Shown here: positions 19,081 through 29,696 of the stretch, piece after piece
Layout: each line of letters begins with the position of its first letter
Position numbering within the stretch: the first letter of the stretch is position 1
Origin: Planctomycetota bacterium
GTDB taxonomy: Bacteria; Planctomycetota; Planctomycetia; Gemmatales; Gemmataceae
NCBI GenBank assembly: GCA_016195405.1
Contig: JACPZP010000116.1
Span: 1 to 45,868, forward strand
DNA length: 45,868 bases
Reading direction: 5' to 3'
The notes under the pieces: model-generated
The model's input: the letters and a program-made list of their open reading frames with translations, nothing else
Database searches by the model: none
Told to the model about the DNA's origin: nothing
Made by a program: the position numbers and the translations under genes

Positions 19081-19133
19081 AACTTTCCCAACCGGAAGCA
19101 GCCCGCGCAAGCAGCGTTCCGCTTGGGGAAGTT
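19081..19133 (+). promoter_or_regulatory. clpC leader hairpin abutting the ribosome binding site
   Basis: The arms 19081-19097 and 19117-19133 pair over 17 positions with one C-C mismatch and one G-U pair, around a 19-base loop. The presumed Shine-Dalgarno GGAG (19134-19137) starts at the very next base, 11 bases before the clpC ATG. No U tract follows, so it is not a normal terminator. A role in translation control or mRNA stability is inferred. Confidence 0.6.
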
Positions 19134-19148
19134 GGAGTGACAACCGGA

Positions 19149-21680
<2,532 letters not shown>

Positions 21681-21718
21681 CCGCCCTCAGGGAACTTGGA
21701 ACGCAACGAAAGACTCAC

Positions 21719-21762
21719 AAGGGACATGCTTCCGTGATTACACGGGAGCGTGTCCCTTTTTT
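21719..21762 (+). terminator. Rho-independent terminator after clpC
   Basis: An 18-base stem pairs 21719-21736 with 21741-21758 around an ATTA loop, with only a few non-Watson-Crick positions, and runs into TTTTTT. It lies 38 bases after the clpC stop. Confidence 0.9.
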
Positions 21763-22193
21763 ATTTGGCTGCGCTTACCTCTCGGTGCCTGGAGCGCGAA
21801 GTTTTTCACTGGTTTCCTCGCGTGTGGCCGAATTAGTGAACGATTCATGTTATCCGATCCGAACTGACCACTTTCTCTCTTTCTTCTCCTTCTGCAATTA
21901 CCACCCCGTGGGCGAATTACGGCAGCCAATACGCATTTCGCCCCGTCGAAGGCGGGATCGTCTTGTTCACGGAGTGATGAGACCTGCGGTCGGGGCATCG
22001 CGAGGTCAGGAGACACGCGCCGAGCGCAGTGCCTCGCTCCCGCTAGGCCACTCTAAATCACCGTGCACGATCCCGCAGCAGCCCAACCGTAGCCGCCTTC
22101 GCGTAGAATAGGCTTAGGTTTCGTGACTTTTGGGTCACTATTTTTGTGGTGACAGCAAAAAGCCGAACGGTGATGAATTTGACAGGGGCCTAT
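21763..22193. other. Intergenic region, clpC to PQQ protein
   Basis: I see no gene, RNA or repeat here that I can support. Open frames on both strands lack protein-like composition. The promoter of the following propeller gene is expected in the last part. A small dyad GTGAC-TTTTGG-GTCAC lies around 22124-22139. Confidence 0.4.
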
Positions 22194-23744
22194 ATGAAAT
22201 CTTGCTCATGCCTTGGGGCACTAGTCATGTCCGTAGTTCCAATCCCCATTGCCGGTCGCCGGTTTGCTTTTGTCGCGGCAGTCGTTTTGATGTCGGTTCC
22301 CTTTACGCGCCCGCGCGATTACTCGGTCTACGCTCTGCAAAATCTTGCTGATAAGCCGCAGCGCTCTTGGCCGATGTTCGGCGGCAGTCCGTGCCGCAAT
22401 ATGGTCAATGCAATCGAGCGGAATATCCCAGCTGATTGGTGCGTCGAAGAAGGCAAGCGCAAGAACGTCAACTGGATCGCAGAGTTGGGCAAGCGGTCAT
22501 TCACCAGTCCCGTCGTCGCCAACGGCAAAGTCTTCATCGCCACCTATAAACCCAAGCCGCGCGACCCAGAAGCGATCGGACCGAAAAGCGCATTGATGGC
22601 ATTTAGGGAAAAGGACGGCCAATTCCTCTGGCAGATCGCGCACGATGCACCAGACCTTGGTGCTGCACAATCACCGTCCACGCCAACGGTTGATGGCCGC
22701 AATCTTTATTACATCACACCCGCCTGCGAAGTCGTGTGCGCCGAGGCGGATAACGGCAAAGTCCGATGGCGTTACGACATGATTAAGGAACTCAAGGTCC
22801 ATCCGTATCGGGAGGCGTGGGGCTGCCGTTTCAGCGCATTGTCGTCGCCGCTCGTGATCGGCAATCTCGTTTTCGCAGTTACGGGGAATGGCGTCGATGA
22901 AGAAGGGCAACTCGTCTCACCCGAGGCGCCCAGCTTTATCGCGTTGGACAAAGGGACCGGCAAGTTGATATGGCAATCAAACCTGCCGGGAGCGAACATC
23001 ATCGAGGCGCAATCGTCCAGCCCCACGTTTGCTGACTGGGAGGGCACGCCGCAAGTCATTTTTGCCGGGGGCGATTGCGTGATCTACAGCTTTGCTCCCG
23101 AGACCGGCAGGCTTCTGTGGAAATGCGATTGTTTGCCGACGCGCAGGAAAAAGGGTGGATTTCAAGTCGACAATTACATCGTGGGAACACCGGTAGTTCT
23201 TGGGAACAAACTCTACTTCGGTTTGGGGCTCACCCGCGAGCATCTGATGCCCACGCGCTCGAGCTATTTCCTGTGCCTGGACATTACGAAGAAGGGCGAT
23301 ATATCGCTGAAAAGCTATGAAGCGGGATCGGTCGAGAACAAGGATTCCGCCCTGGTCTGGGCATTCGGTGGCCCTATCGACCCGCGGCCCGAGAAGGGTC
23401 GGCTCGCTTATTTCGGGCGCACCGTCAGCACAGCCGCGGTGCATGACGGTCTAGTTTACATTGCCGAGGAAGCCGGCTATCTGCACTGCCTTGATGCCGC
23501 CACGGGGAAGCGCGTCTGGGAATATGATCTCAGGGCATGTGTGACGGCCTCCCCTTACTGGGTGGACGGTCGAGTATTCCTCTGCACTGATGCTGGCGAA
23601 GTCCTGATCTTCGCGCACGGCCGGACCGCGAAACTCCTGGCGACAATAGACATGGGCGAGCCGATCTACACCACGCCTGTGGCGGTCAACGATACGCTCT
23701 ACCTCACAACCGAGTCAACGCTCTTCGCGATCGGCTCGCGCTGA
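22194..23744 (+). CDS. Exported PQQ-type beta-propeller protein
   Basis: A protein of about 516 residues with a hydrophobic N-terminus (RRFAFVAAVVLMSVPF) and then PQQ-type propeller repeats: WPMFGGSPCRN at the first blade, then KTSLM-like and DAATGKRVWEYDL, DKGTGKLIWQSN and APETGRLLWKC. The opening WPMFGG-S is typical of planctomycete propellers that precede a periplasmic eight-bladed fold. No PQQ-site disulfide is evident, so cofactor binding is doubtful. The start is uncertain: I chose ATG 22194, which has AGGGG five bases upstream; other in-frame starts lie at 22146 (GTG), 22173 and 22227. Terminator-like hairpins lie downstream. Confidence 0.85.
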   Translation: MKSCSCLGALVMSVVPIPIAGRRFAFVAAVVLMSVPFTRPRDYSVYALQNLADKPQRSWPMFGGSPCRNMVNAIERNIPADWCVEEGKRKNVNWIAELGKRSFTSPVVANGKVFIATYKPKPRDPEAIGPKSALMAFREKDGQFLWQIAHDAPDLGAAQSPSTPTVDGRNLYYITPACEVVCAEADNGKVRWRYDMIKELKVHPYREAWGCRFSALSSPLVIGNLVFAVTGNGVDEEGQLVSPEAPSFIALDKGTGKLIWQSNLPGANIIEAQSSSPTFADWEGTPQVIFAGGDCVIYSFAPETGRLLWKCDCLPTRRKKGGFQVDNYIVGTPVVLGNKLYFGLGLTREHLMPTRSSYFLCLDITKKGDISLKSYEAGSVENKDSALVWAFGGPIDPRPEKGRLAYFGRTVSTAAVHDGLVYIAEEAGYLHCLDAATGKRVWEYDLRACVTASPYWVDGRVFLCTDAGEVLIFAHGRTAKLLATIDMGEPIYTTPVAVNDTLYLTTESTLFAIGSR

Positions 23745-23825
23745 TCCCTCGGAGCCCCTTACCGCTGAAAGAATTAAGTGCTTGCCAGACAATATCTTAA
23801 GAAAATGCATTCAGCGCTAGGCCGG

Positions 23826-23879
23826 ATGGTTTCAGCGATGTGCCGGAAAGTATCTGTCCCAGCGCCACGCTGAAACCAT
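23826..23879. repeat. Inverted repeat ATGGTTTCAGCG / CGCTGAAACCAT
   Basis: Perfect 12-base arms at 23826-23837 and 23868-23879 flank 30 bases. The same CGCTGAAA core also occurs at 23763-23770, in TTCAGCG at 23810-23816, and in the hairpin at 23916-23949. It is a local cluster in the gap after the propeller gene. Confidence 0.75.
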
Positions 23880-23915
23880 TTTCACATCTCTATTTCTGAT
23901 ATGCCTTTGCAGCCA

Positions 23916-23949
23916 AAAAATGGCTTCAGCGCCGACTGAAACCATTTTT
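23916..23949 (+). terminator. Terminator-like hairpin after the PQQ gene
   Basis: A 14-base stem pairs 23916-23929 with 23936-23949 with one mismatch, around CGCCGA. It is flanked by A-runs on the left and TTTTT on the right, so it could stop transcription on either strand. It shares the TTCAG/CTGAAA core with the neighbouring inverted repeat. It is 170 bases past the gene end, which lowers confidence in the terminator role. Confidence 0.55.
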
Positions 23950-24056
23950 GTTAATCTTCGTGACCAGTCAGGCTGGAAGCGGTAAAATCCTCCAGAATTA
24001 GGCACGAACAATCGGATGAGATCAAGTGCTCATCCCATAACAGCGGAGCGTGCAAC

Positions 24057-24296
24057 ATGAATGACGCGACCATCTTCGGCTACCTGTTCAGCGTATGGGG
24101 CATGATCATCGTTGCCATCGTGTGCAGCATGTTGGGCGGCGTCGCGGCGGCCGCCACCAAGAATTGGCGCAAGGCACGGGAGGCAGAAATCGAAGGCGCG
24201 CTCAAGGTCGAGTTGGTGAAACAAGGCCGCTCCGCCGATGAGATCGAGAGAATCCTCAACGCAACGGCCGGGAGCCATTCGGGTAATAAGGAGTGA
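24057..24296 (+). CDS. Small single-TM membrane protein
   Basis: A 79-residue protein. Residues ~6-33 form one membrane helix (FGYLFSVWGMIIVAIVCSML), followed by a charged, probably helical cytoplasmic tail (KAREAEIEGALKVELVKQG, SADEIERILNA). GGAG sits 8 bases before the ATG. The build recalls PspB-like proteins, a short membrane anchor with a coiled tail, but I cannot assign it. It is convergent with the PhnD-like gene. Confidence 0.72.
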   Translation: MNDATIFGYLFSVWGMIIVAIVCSMLGGVAAAATKNWRKAREAEIEGALKVELVKQGRSADEIERILNATAGSHSGNKE

Positions 24297-24318
24297 ATTC
24301 GACGCTAGACCAGTCGAC

Positions 24319-25182
24319 CTATTTCTTCCCCGCCGGATACGCCTTCGCAATGCTCCTCAGCTGTTCCTCGTAATCCGCCGGCACCGCTTGAAACGCCGTG
24401 ACGTTGACGTAAGCCATGGCGTTGCGGCCGCGGCGCGTGTCGTTGGCCTTCAGCATTCCTTCGCGGAACTTCTTGAGGGCGGCTTCGCTCAAGCCTCCTT
24501 CATGATAGACGATCACCGTGGCCGGGAACGGCTCCGACTTTGCCACGATCTTTAGTTTCTCGAAGCGGAAAGGTTGCAAGTCCTTGTAGCGCGACATGGC
24601 GGCGTTGTCGACAATGGCTGCCGTCAGCTTGCCGCGCCAAATGTTGTCGAGCGTGTCCTCTACGCCAGCCGAGCCATGGACCTTTCCGAAGAACTTCTTG
24701 GCGTCTCCTTGGGCGCTCTTGTCCGCAAACAAGCGGCAATGCTCACAAGCTTTAAGAACGGCGACTTCCTTACCCTTAAGATCGCTGAATGCCTTGATTG
24801 CACTGTCGTCGCGCACCACCAGAAGGGCCTGCAGCACCGGTTCACGGTTGATGGCGACCAGCAGCGGCTTCAGCTTGGGGTTGTCGCCGTGAATCCATGC
24901 GAATGCGACGCCGGGCATGACGCCGAGTTGCCATTTGCCGGCGGCTAGACTCTTCGCGGCGTCAAAGGAATTGCCGCCTTTGCTCAACTCGCTCTTGAAG
25001 GCAGTGAATTCCTTGACCAAGTCCGGGAAATCGGTATCGAGCAATTCCTTCTTACCTTGCGATAGATCCTTTATCAGCGAGTCCACCATGCCGATCCGAA
25101 AGACCTCCGGATCGTCGGCGGCCACGGGGATGAGTGCGAAGAAGAGCGCGCACACGGAAAGCTTAAGTACGCGGATCGTCAT
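24319..25182 (-). CDS. PhnD-like periplasmic binding protein
   Basis: A 287-residue protein with a signal peptide (MTIRVLKLSVCALFFALIPVAA). The body matches phosphate/phosphonate-type binding proteins: RIGMVDSLI at the start, KWQLGVMPGVAFAW, PLLVAINREPVLQALLVV, FSDLKGKEVAV and the AAIVDNAAMSRYKDLQPF segment. No permease or ATPase gene is adjacent, so it may be an orphan sensor or serve a transporter elsewhere. A CEHC pair (KACEHCRLF) follows the SDLKG motif, which is unusual and could bind metal or form a disulfide. I chose the ATG at 25182 because the signal peptide begins there with GAAGGTG just upstream. The ligand is unknown. Confidence 0.83.
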   Translation of the reverse strand: MTIRVLKLSVCALFFALIPVAADDPEVFRIGMVDSLIKDLSQGKKELLDTDFPDLVKEFTAFKSELSKGGNSFDAAKSLAAGKWQLGVMPGVAFAWIHGDNPKLKPLLVAINREPVLQALLVVRDDSAIKAFSDLKGKEVAVLKACEHCRLFADKSAQGDAKKFFGKVHGSAGVEDTLDNIWRGKLTAAIVDNAAMSRYKDLQPFRFEKLKIVAKSEPFPATVIVYHEGGLSEAALKKFREGMLKANDTRRGRNAMAYVNVTAFQAVPADYEEQLRSIAKAYPAGKK

Positions 25183-25205
25183 GGTGTCACCTTCCCGTGT
25201 TGCGC

Positions 25206-25478
25206 TCAACGTCGTTGCCGAAGATCCTTGGGATCGATGCTGAGATCGAGCGTTGCACACAGATCGCGCAATTTTCGCTCCTCAAGCATGTCTTCGTGGA
25301 AGCAGCGGATCGATCTTGCATTGTAGCCATCGATGACCACGAGGCAATGAGCGACTTCGGCCATCCAGAGATCGAGATTGGCCACTTGACCTGCGAGTTG
25401 GTGGCGATTCAAAGCGGTGAATCGAGCAAGCTGGTTCGTAAGAGCAGTGGCGATTTCAATCGAGAAAGGCATCTTCAT
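25206..25478 (-). CDS. Small protein of unknown function
   Basis: A 90-residue protein, MKMPFSIEIATAL..., with LNRHQLAGQVANLDLWMAEV and HCLVVIDGYNARSIRC. I do not recognise a family. There is no signal or membrane segment, and the amphipathic helices suggest a small cytosolic protein. It lies 6 bases after the stop of the small TM gene upstream and 23 bases before the PhnD-like gene, within one run of minus-strand genes. It is likely real because of its packed position and protein-like composition. Confidence 0.65.
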   Translation of the reverse strand: MKMPFSIEIATALTNQLARFTALNRHQLAGQVANLDLWMAEVAHCLVVIDGYNARSIRCFHEDMLEERKLRDLCATLDLSIDPKDLRQRR

Positions 25479-25484
25479 GCTAAT

Positions 25485-25715
25485 CTAATCGCGCAGTCCC
25501 GTCTTTTCCGGCAAGTTCACCTTGGGCGGCACTTGTTGCGGCACTTCGCGGAAAATGCGGTCCATTTCCGATTCCCTTGGCCGCATCCACAGGTCGAATG
25601 CCGCAAGCGCAAGCCAACCGGCGAGAATCGCGGCGAGCAAGCCGCCGGCGCCCAAGAGAAGCTTGTCGGCTTCCATCCTCCAGAGCGGCCTCGCTTTTTC
25701 CCAAGAGGAAGTCAT
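25485..25715 (-). CDS. Small single-TM protein
   Basis: A 76-residue protein with one membrane helix at about residues 19-43 (LLLGAGGLLAAILAGWLALA) and a C-terminal tail ending PPKVNLPEKTGLRD. No family is recognised. It starts 21 bases after the stop of the hydrolase-like gene and ends 6 bases before the next small gene. It is probably a membrane accessory of this operon. Confidence 0.65.
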   Translation of the reverse strand: MTSSWEKARPLWRMEADKLLLGAGGLLAAILAGWLALAAFDLWMRPRESEMDRIFREVPQQVPPKVNLPEKTGLRD

Positions 25716-25736
25716 GACTCCCCTTTACAGCGTCAG

Positions 25737-28181
25737 CTACAGCTTCAGCGATATCTTCGCGAACCACAAACGTTGCTTATCCCCGGAGAGATAGTATTCC
25801 TCGAGCATCGTCGCCATGCTCGGCTGGACGGTGGTAGTCGGCCCGGTGTCGCTGTTGGAGCGGACCTGGATGGATTTACTGAAATCCACCATATTGGGGG
25901 CGAGCCAAAGGGTTGCTTGCCTGACGCCCTTGCTGCGAATGTTGATCTGCGTCCATACCCGCGCGGCTTGCGTGAGGTCGGCTTCGTTGCCGACGCCAAT
26001 GCGGGCTTGCAAGGTCGCCGTGGGTGCGTTGCGCGTCCAACCTTTGATGTCGGTAGTGCATTTGTCGCTGATCAAGTCGGCCGTCAGCCAGTAAAAGCGG
26101 TAGTCTCCGACCCGAACCGTGCAAAACTCTTCACCCCCAACGCGGCCCAACTCCTTTGTGGGGAAGTAACGCTTCTTGTGGTTCATCCAGTCGAACATGA
26201 TCGGCACTTCGGCCGAATACCATTCGGAAACACGGCCTTTGTATTCGACGTAAAGCGACGGAAACGCGGCCTTCACCCAGCTGCCGGCCACGGCGCGATT
26301 CACCGCGGCGCTTGAACCGTTGCGGTCGCCTTGAATGACGTAGAACGGCAGATACTGGGCATTGGGCCAGTAGCGTTCCGTGAGGAACGAGCGCGTGGCC
26401 CCGTTCATCGGCAACACGCCGGCGAAGTAGTCGGGGTGCGACAGGCCGATGTCAAACGCGGCGTCCGCGCCCCGCTCCCAGCCGAAGAGGAAGACGCGGT
26501 CGGAGTCGATCTGAAAACGGCGGCGGGCATCGCGCAACGAATCGAGGACGATGGCATGTTCGCGCGCCGAATAGCCATAGGTAGGCGTAATGCCTTGTCC
26601 CTGGCCCCACAGGGGCGCCAGAAGGATATAGCCGTGCTGAGCCGCGTGTCCTGCGAGGCGGGCGAGCATGGCTTCGGGCTTCTCGCGGCTGCTGTGCATC
26701 GCCACGAGCACCGGGGTTTGCCGCTGGTGATGGTACTCGGGCGGAAGATGGATCAGATACGAGCCTTCGTTGGCCTCGGGACAATCGACGTTGATCTTGA
26801 TTGGTTCGCCCGTGAGCTTGTCGAGCGGGTAGGGATCGGAAGGGGGCAACATGCGGATCAAGCGGGCGACCATGTCCTGCGCCGGCTCGAAATCGCGAAA
26901 GTACGATGCCAACATGCGCCTTCGTGTATCCGGCAACCCAGTCTTCATGTATTCCAGGATCATCTTGCGGCCCGCCCAGAGCATGCGGGCCGTCTTGACG
27001 TCGGGCTCGGCGGCGTCGTTGCCCAGCGTCCAGCCGGTGACGGCCATGGCCAACACTTGCTCAGTGGTTTGCGACGGCTTTTGCTTGGCGTCGATCTCCT
27101 TCTGATGCTGCCCGGCATAGTCGAGGAACAGGGCGAGCTTGCCGAGCGAGTCATGATTCAACTCGGATTGGATGATCGCTAACGCCTTGGTCCAATAACT
27201 TTCGTCGTCCTTAGCGAGGCGCTTGGGTAGGACGCGAAAATACATCTCGACTTTAGCCAGCTTTTCCTTCTGATCGTCGTACTTGTTCTTCAGGTCTTGC
27301 ACGGCAAGCAAGTTCCTTTGTGGCACGATCGATCCCAGGTTTTCTTTGTAGAAGAAGGCAATCTTCGTCTGAGCCTGCTTGTGCTGGCCCGCCTTGAAGG
27401 CGCGTTCGATGTTGTCCGCAAGCTGTTCGGCCCGCACCTTTCGGATCGATTCGCCGAGGTTCTGAATCGAATCCATCAGCTCTTTGGGAGCTTCCTTTTG
27501 GTCGGCGTACGGCGCACGAAGACCTTTCAGCTCCGCCTCGGCCTGGTCGAGCCAACCGGCTTGGAACATGAACTTGGCGATCTCGAACGGGCGGTTCTGT
27601 TCCGGGACCTCTTTCTTGCTGTCGTGGAATTTGACGATCAGGTCGCGAGCCACTTTCGGGTCCAGCTCTTTCGTGAAGTAATAAAGGTCCCAAAGGTATT
27701 TCCGCGTTTGGATGTGCATGAGCTGGGGCGTCATGTAGAGGATGCGCTGTTCCATTTCCATCTTGCGGGCCGAGGTGGTTGTGGAGACCGTGAACCAGCG
27801 TATCCACTTCGAATCCCAGTCGGTCATCTTCTCGAACTCCCAGCCCGGCAGGATCGTTTCGCCAATGGTGGACGAGCTGTAGCGCCGGAGCATGATCGGC
27901 TCGCGCTCGCCGCCTTTCTTGTCGAGCACCTCTTGGACCTGGGAGGGGGTGAAGTAGATGCGCCGCACGCCGTCGTCGACGTACATCAAGCTGCCGGGTT
28001 TAGGGATGGTGAACGAAGTTCCGGATGGATCGAGAAAGAAGCCTTTTTGTTGGGTGACCTTGCCGGTGATGTAAAAGCCGTCCTTGAAGATGACGATCGC
28101 GTCGGGGACTTGGGCGAATGCCGGCAGCGGAAGCAGAAGCAACAAAAATAGACATGCGCCAAGACGAGTGCTCATCGGCAA
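25737..28181 (-). CDS. Secreted alpha/beta-hydrolase-like protein, nucleophile replaced
   Basis: An 814-residue exported protein with a signal peptide (MPMSTRLGACLFLLLLLPLP). Residues ~25-120 are beta-rich (KDGFYITGKVTQQKGFFLDP), ~150-440 are largely helical and TPR-like, and ~450-680 resemble an alpha/beta hydrolase of the PHB-depolymerase/esterase type (YLIHLPPEYHHQRQTPVLVAMH, SDRVFLFGWERGADAAFDIG, HPDYFAGVLPMNG). At the nucleophile elbow GxSxG reads GWERG, near residue 568, so Ser is Glu. It is therefore likely a non-hydrolytic relative or uses a different chemistry. The last ~130 residues are beta-rich. It heads a minus-strand run with two small proteins and a PhnD-like protein. Confidence 0.82.
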   Translation of the reverse strand: MPMSTRLGACLFLLLLLPLPAFAQVPDAIVIFKDGFYITGKVTQQKGFFLDPSGTSFTIPKPGSLMYVDDGVRRIYFTPSQVQEVLDKKGGEREPIMLRRYSSSTIGETILPGWEFEKMTDWDSKWIRWFTVSTTTSARKMEMEQRILYMTPQLMHIQTRKYLWDLYYFTKELDPKVARDLIVKFHDSKKEVPEQNRPFEIAKFMFQAGWLDQAEAELKGLRAPYADQKEAPKELMDSIQNLGESIRKVRAEQLADNIERAFKAGQHKQAQTKIAFFYKENLGSIVPQRNLLAVQDLKNKYDDQKEKLAKVEMYFRVLPKRLAKDDESYWTKALAIIQSELNHDSLGKLALFLDYAGQHQKEIDAKQKPSQTTEQVLAMAVTGWTLGNDAAEPDVKTARMLWAGRKMILEYMKTGLPDTRRRMLASYFRDFEPAQDMVARLIRMLPPSDPYPLDKLTGEPIKINVDCPEANEGSYLIHLPPEYHHQRQTPVLVAMHSSREKPEAMLARLAGHAAQHGYILLAPLWGQGQGITPTYGYSAREHAIVLDSLRDARRRFQIDSDRVFLFGWERGADAAFDIGLSHPDYFAGVLPMNGATRSFLTERYWPNAQYLPFYVIQGDRNGSSAAVNRAVAGSWVKAAFPSLYVEYKGRVSEWYSAEVPIMFDWMNHKKRYFPTKELGRVGGEEFCTVRVGDYRFYWLTADLISDKCTTDIKGWTRNAPTATLQARIGVGNEADLTQAARVWTQINIRSKGVRQATLWLAPNMVDFSKSIQVRSNSDTGPTTTVQPSMATMLEEYYLSGDKQRLWFAKISLKL

Positions 28182-28209
28182 GACCCTTTTTACGCGGAGT
28201 CCACGGTTA

Positions 28210-28236
28210 ACAAAGTGAATTGTTTACAAAGTAAAC
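28210..28236. promoter_or_regulatory. Candidate operator in divergent region
   Basis: ACAAAGTGAA (28210-28219) and ACAAAGTAAA (28226-28235) are direct repeats 16 bases apart, start to start. The second is part of a perfect dyad, GTTTAC-AAA-GTAAAC (28222-28236). They lie 29-55 bases before the start of the hydrolase-like gene, where a regulator would act. This is inference from pattern only. Confidence 0.4.
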
Positions 28237-28295
28237 GCTTTGCCGCACGATTCTTGCGCTACGTTATGGGCAATCGTGATTGTCGTCGATTGGAA

Positions 28296-28324
28296 CGGGC
28301 GATTCAATAGTTGTTGAATCCGCC
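28296..28324. repeat. Short hairpin upstream of zinc-ribbon gene
   Basis: GGGCG-ATTCAA pairs with TTGAAT-C-CGCCC around TAGTTG, an 11-12 base-pair stem with one bulge. It lies about 50 bases before the zinc-ribbon start and could be part of its leader. Confidence 0.5.
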
Positions 28325-28375
28325 CGGGAATTGATGGAAAATGGATTTGTCGTCGCCCAACTTGGTGGAGAGGCC

Positions 28376-28876
28376 ATGCCGATTCGTTTTCGTTGTGCAT
28401 ACTGCAATCAGCTCATGGGCATCGCGCGCCGCAAGGCGGGCACCGTAGTCCATTGTCCCAAGTGCAAGGGGCAAGTGGTGGTGCCGAGCCCCGAAGACGC
28501 GCCGTCCTCCGAAAACAACCCGCTCGCATTCGGTTCGGCGAACCTGGCGGCAGCGCATGGCGGCGCGGCGCCTGAGGCCGGCGTCGTCTTCGAGCGAAGT
28601 GATTTCGAAAACTTGTTTCAGCCCGTCCCGCAGAACCCGCAAATGCCGCACCCGACGACCCTTCCGCCCGGCGGCGCTCTACCCGCCGCCGCGCCGCCCG
28701 TTCCTGCCCAATCGACGCCGGGCGTCGAATTCGACCGGATTTTGGCCGCCCCACCCAAGCGCGGCATCCTGTTAACGCCGGGCATCCTCGCCCTGGTCGG
28801 CGTATCGGTCGTGATCCTGATGGGCCTGGCGTTTATTCTGGGAATGCTATTTGGCCGCTCGGGTGGCGGCGCTTAG
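28376..28876 (+). CDS. Zinc-ribbon membrane protein
   Basis: A 166-residue protein beginning MPIRFRCAYCNQLMG with the CAYC and CPKC pairs of a zinc ribbon (residues ~7-30), then a Pro/Ala-rich linker, and one membrane helix near the C-terminus (LVGVSVVILMGLAFILGMLF). This start block is common in small planctomycete proteins. The function is unknown; the ribbon would be cytosolic and tethered to the membrane. I chose ATG 28376 because GGAG lies 5 bases upstream and the zinc ribbon starts there. An upstream ATG at 28280 would add 32 residues with no resemblance to such proteins. Confidence 0.85.
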   Translation: MPIRFRCAYCNQLMGIARRKAGTVVHCPKCKGQVVVPSPEDAPSSENNPLAFGSANLAAAHGGAAPEAGVVFERSDFENLFQPVPQNPQMPHPTTLPPGGALPAAAPPVPAQSTPGVEFDRILAAPPKRGILLTPGILALVGVSVVILMGLAFILGMLFGRSGGGA

Positions 28877-28902
28877 CTCCTGGTAGTCAAGGGTCAAGGG
28901 TC

Positions 28903-29613
28903 CTACTTCTTTTTCGCGTCGCCGGCCGGATCTTCTCCTGGCGTAAAGCCGAGGATGATGTCAAATCGCGCCGACAGCTCGTTGATGCGCGACTCGGGGA
29001 TCGGCGCGAATTCCACGATCAAAGACTCACGTGCCGGGCGATCGCGGATGGCGTTTAAGATGCCGTCGTTCTCGTTACGGCGCTCGCCGCGGATGTAACA
29101 TTGCGTGGTAAAATCTTCCCGACCGCGAATCTTCACCTTGAAGTGAATGTGGGGCGTGCGGCCCGGATACGGCACTGGCTTGATGGTGCGGAAATAATAC
29201 TCCCCACTAGAGGCGGTGAGGAAACGGCCGAATCCCTGAAAATTGGCGTCGCGATTGTCACGATTGCCGCTGCGGGTATGAAGGTAGGCGCCGCGATTGT
29301 CGACTTGCCAGATCTCGACGGTGGCGTTGCGGACCGGGTTGCCGCGCGCGTCGCGAATGCGGCCCGTGAGGTGGGTGACGTCGCCCACGGCCGGGGTGAT
29401 GGCGTTGTTGATGACGAGTAGATCGTTGTCGGTGTCGAGGGGCAGCCGGTCCGGGTAGAACGGCCCCTCGGTCTGACGCGGGGTGCGCACCAACTCCTGG
29501 GCAAACGCCCCGGGCGTCGTGAAAAAAGCCGGGACGGCACAAGCGGCCGCGCCGGCGCCGACACCAGCCAAGAAGTGACGGCGATTAAAAGGAGAACAAG
29601 CGGTCTTCATCAA
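28903..29613 (-). CDS. Tat-exported intradiol ring-cleavage dioxygenase-like protein
   Basis: A 236-residue protein with a twin-arginine signal (NRRHFLAGVGAGAAACAVP). The body matches the protocatechuate 3,4-dioxygenase/catechol dioxygenase fold: TEGPFYPD near the start, HLTGRIRDARGNPV, NATVEIWQVDNRGAY, then SGEYYFRTIKPVPYPGRTPHIHFKV. The Tyr residues in RGAY and PYPGR and the two His in HIHF match the Fe(III) ligand pattern. The reaction would be intradiol cleavage of a catechol-type compound, here probably in the periplasm. Exported dioxygenase-like proteins of this kind occur in environmental bacteria, often without a known pathway. It is not surrounded by other aromatic-degradation genes. 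An ATG one codon later is equally possible as the start. Confidence 0.88.
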   Translation of the reverse strand: MMKTACSPFNRRHFLAGVGAGAAACAVPAFFTTPGAFAQELVRTPRQTEGPFYPDRLPLDTDNDLLVINNAITPAVGDVTHLTGRIRDARGNPVRNATVEIWQVDNRGAYLHTRSGNRDNRDANFQGFGRFLTASSGEYYFRTIKPVPYPGRTPHIHFKVKIRGREDFTTQCYIRGERRNENDGILNAIRDRPARESLIVEFAPIPESRINELSARFDIILGFTPGEDPAGDAKKK

Positions 29614-29696
29614 AAGCCTCCTTGGGCGTTAAGCAAAAAAGTCTGGCGACTCCGACTAACCTATGTGAATCCTGTTGCGTGCGAAGCCATTCTGCG

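Noticed and set aside
21734..22111. Open frame between clpC and the PQQ gene
   Set aside because: It begins inside the clpC terminator and its product looks random and basic.
25197..26315. Plus-strand open frame of 372 residues
   Set aside because: It is the shadow of several minus-strand genes, and has no protein-like motifs.
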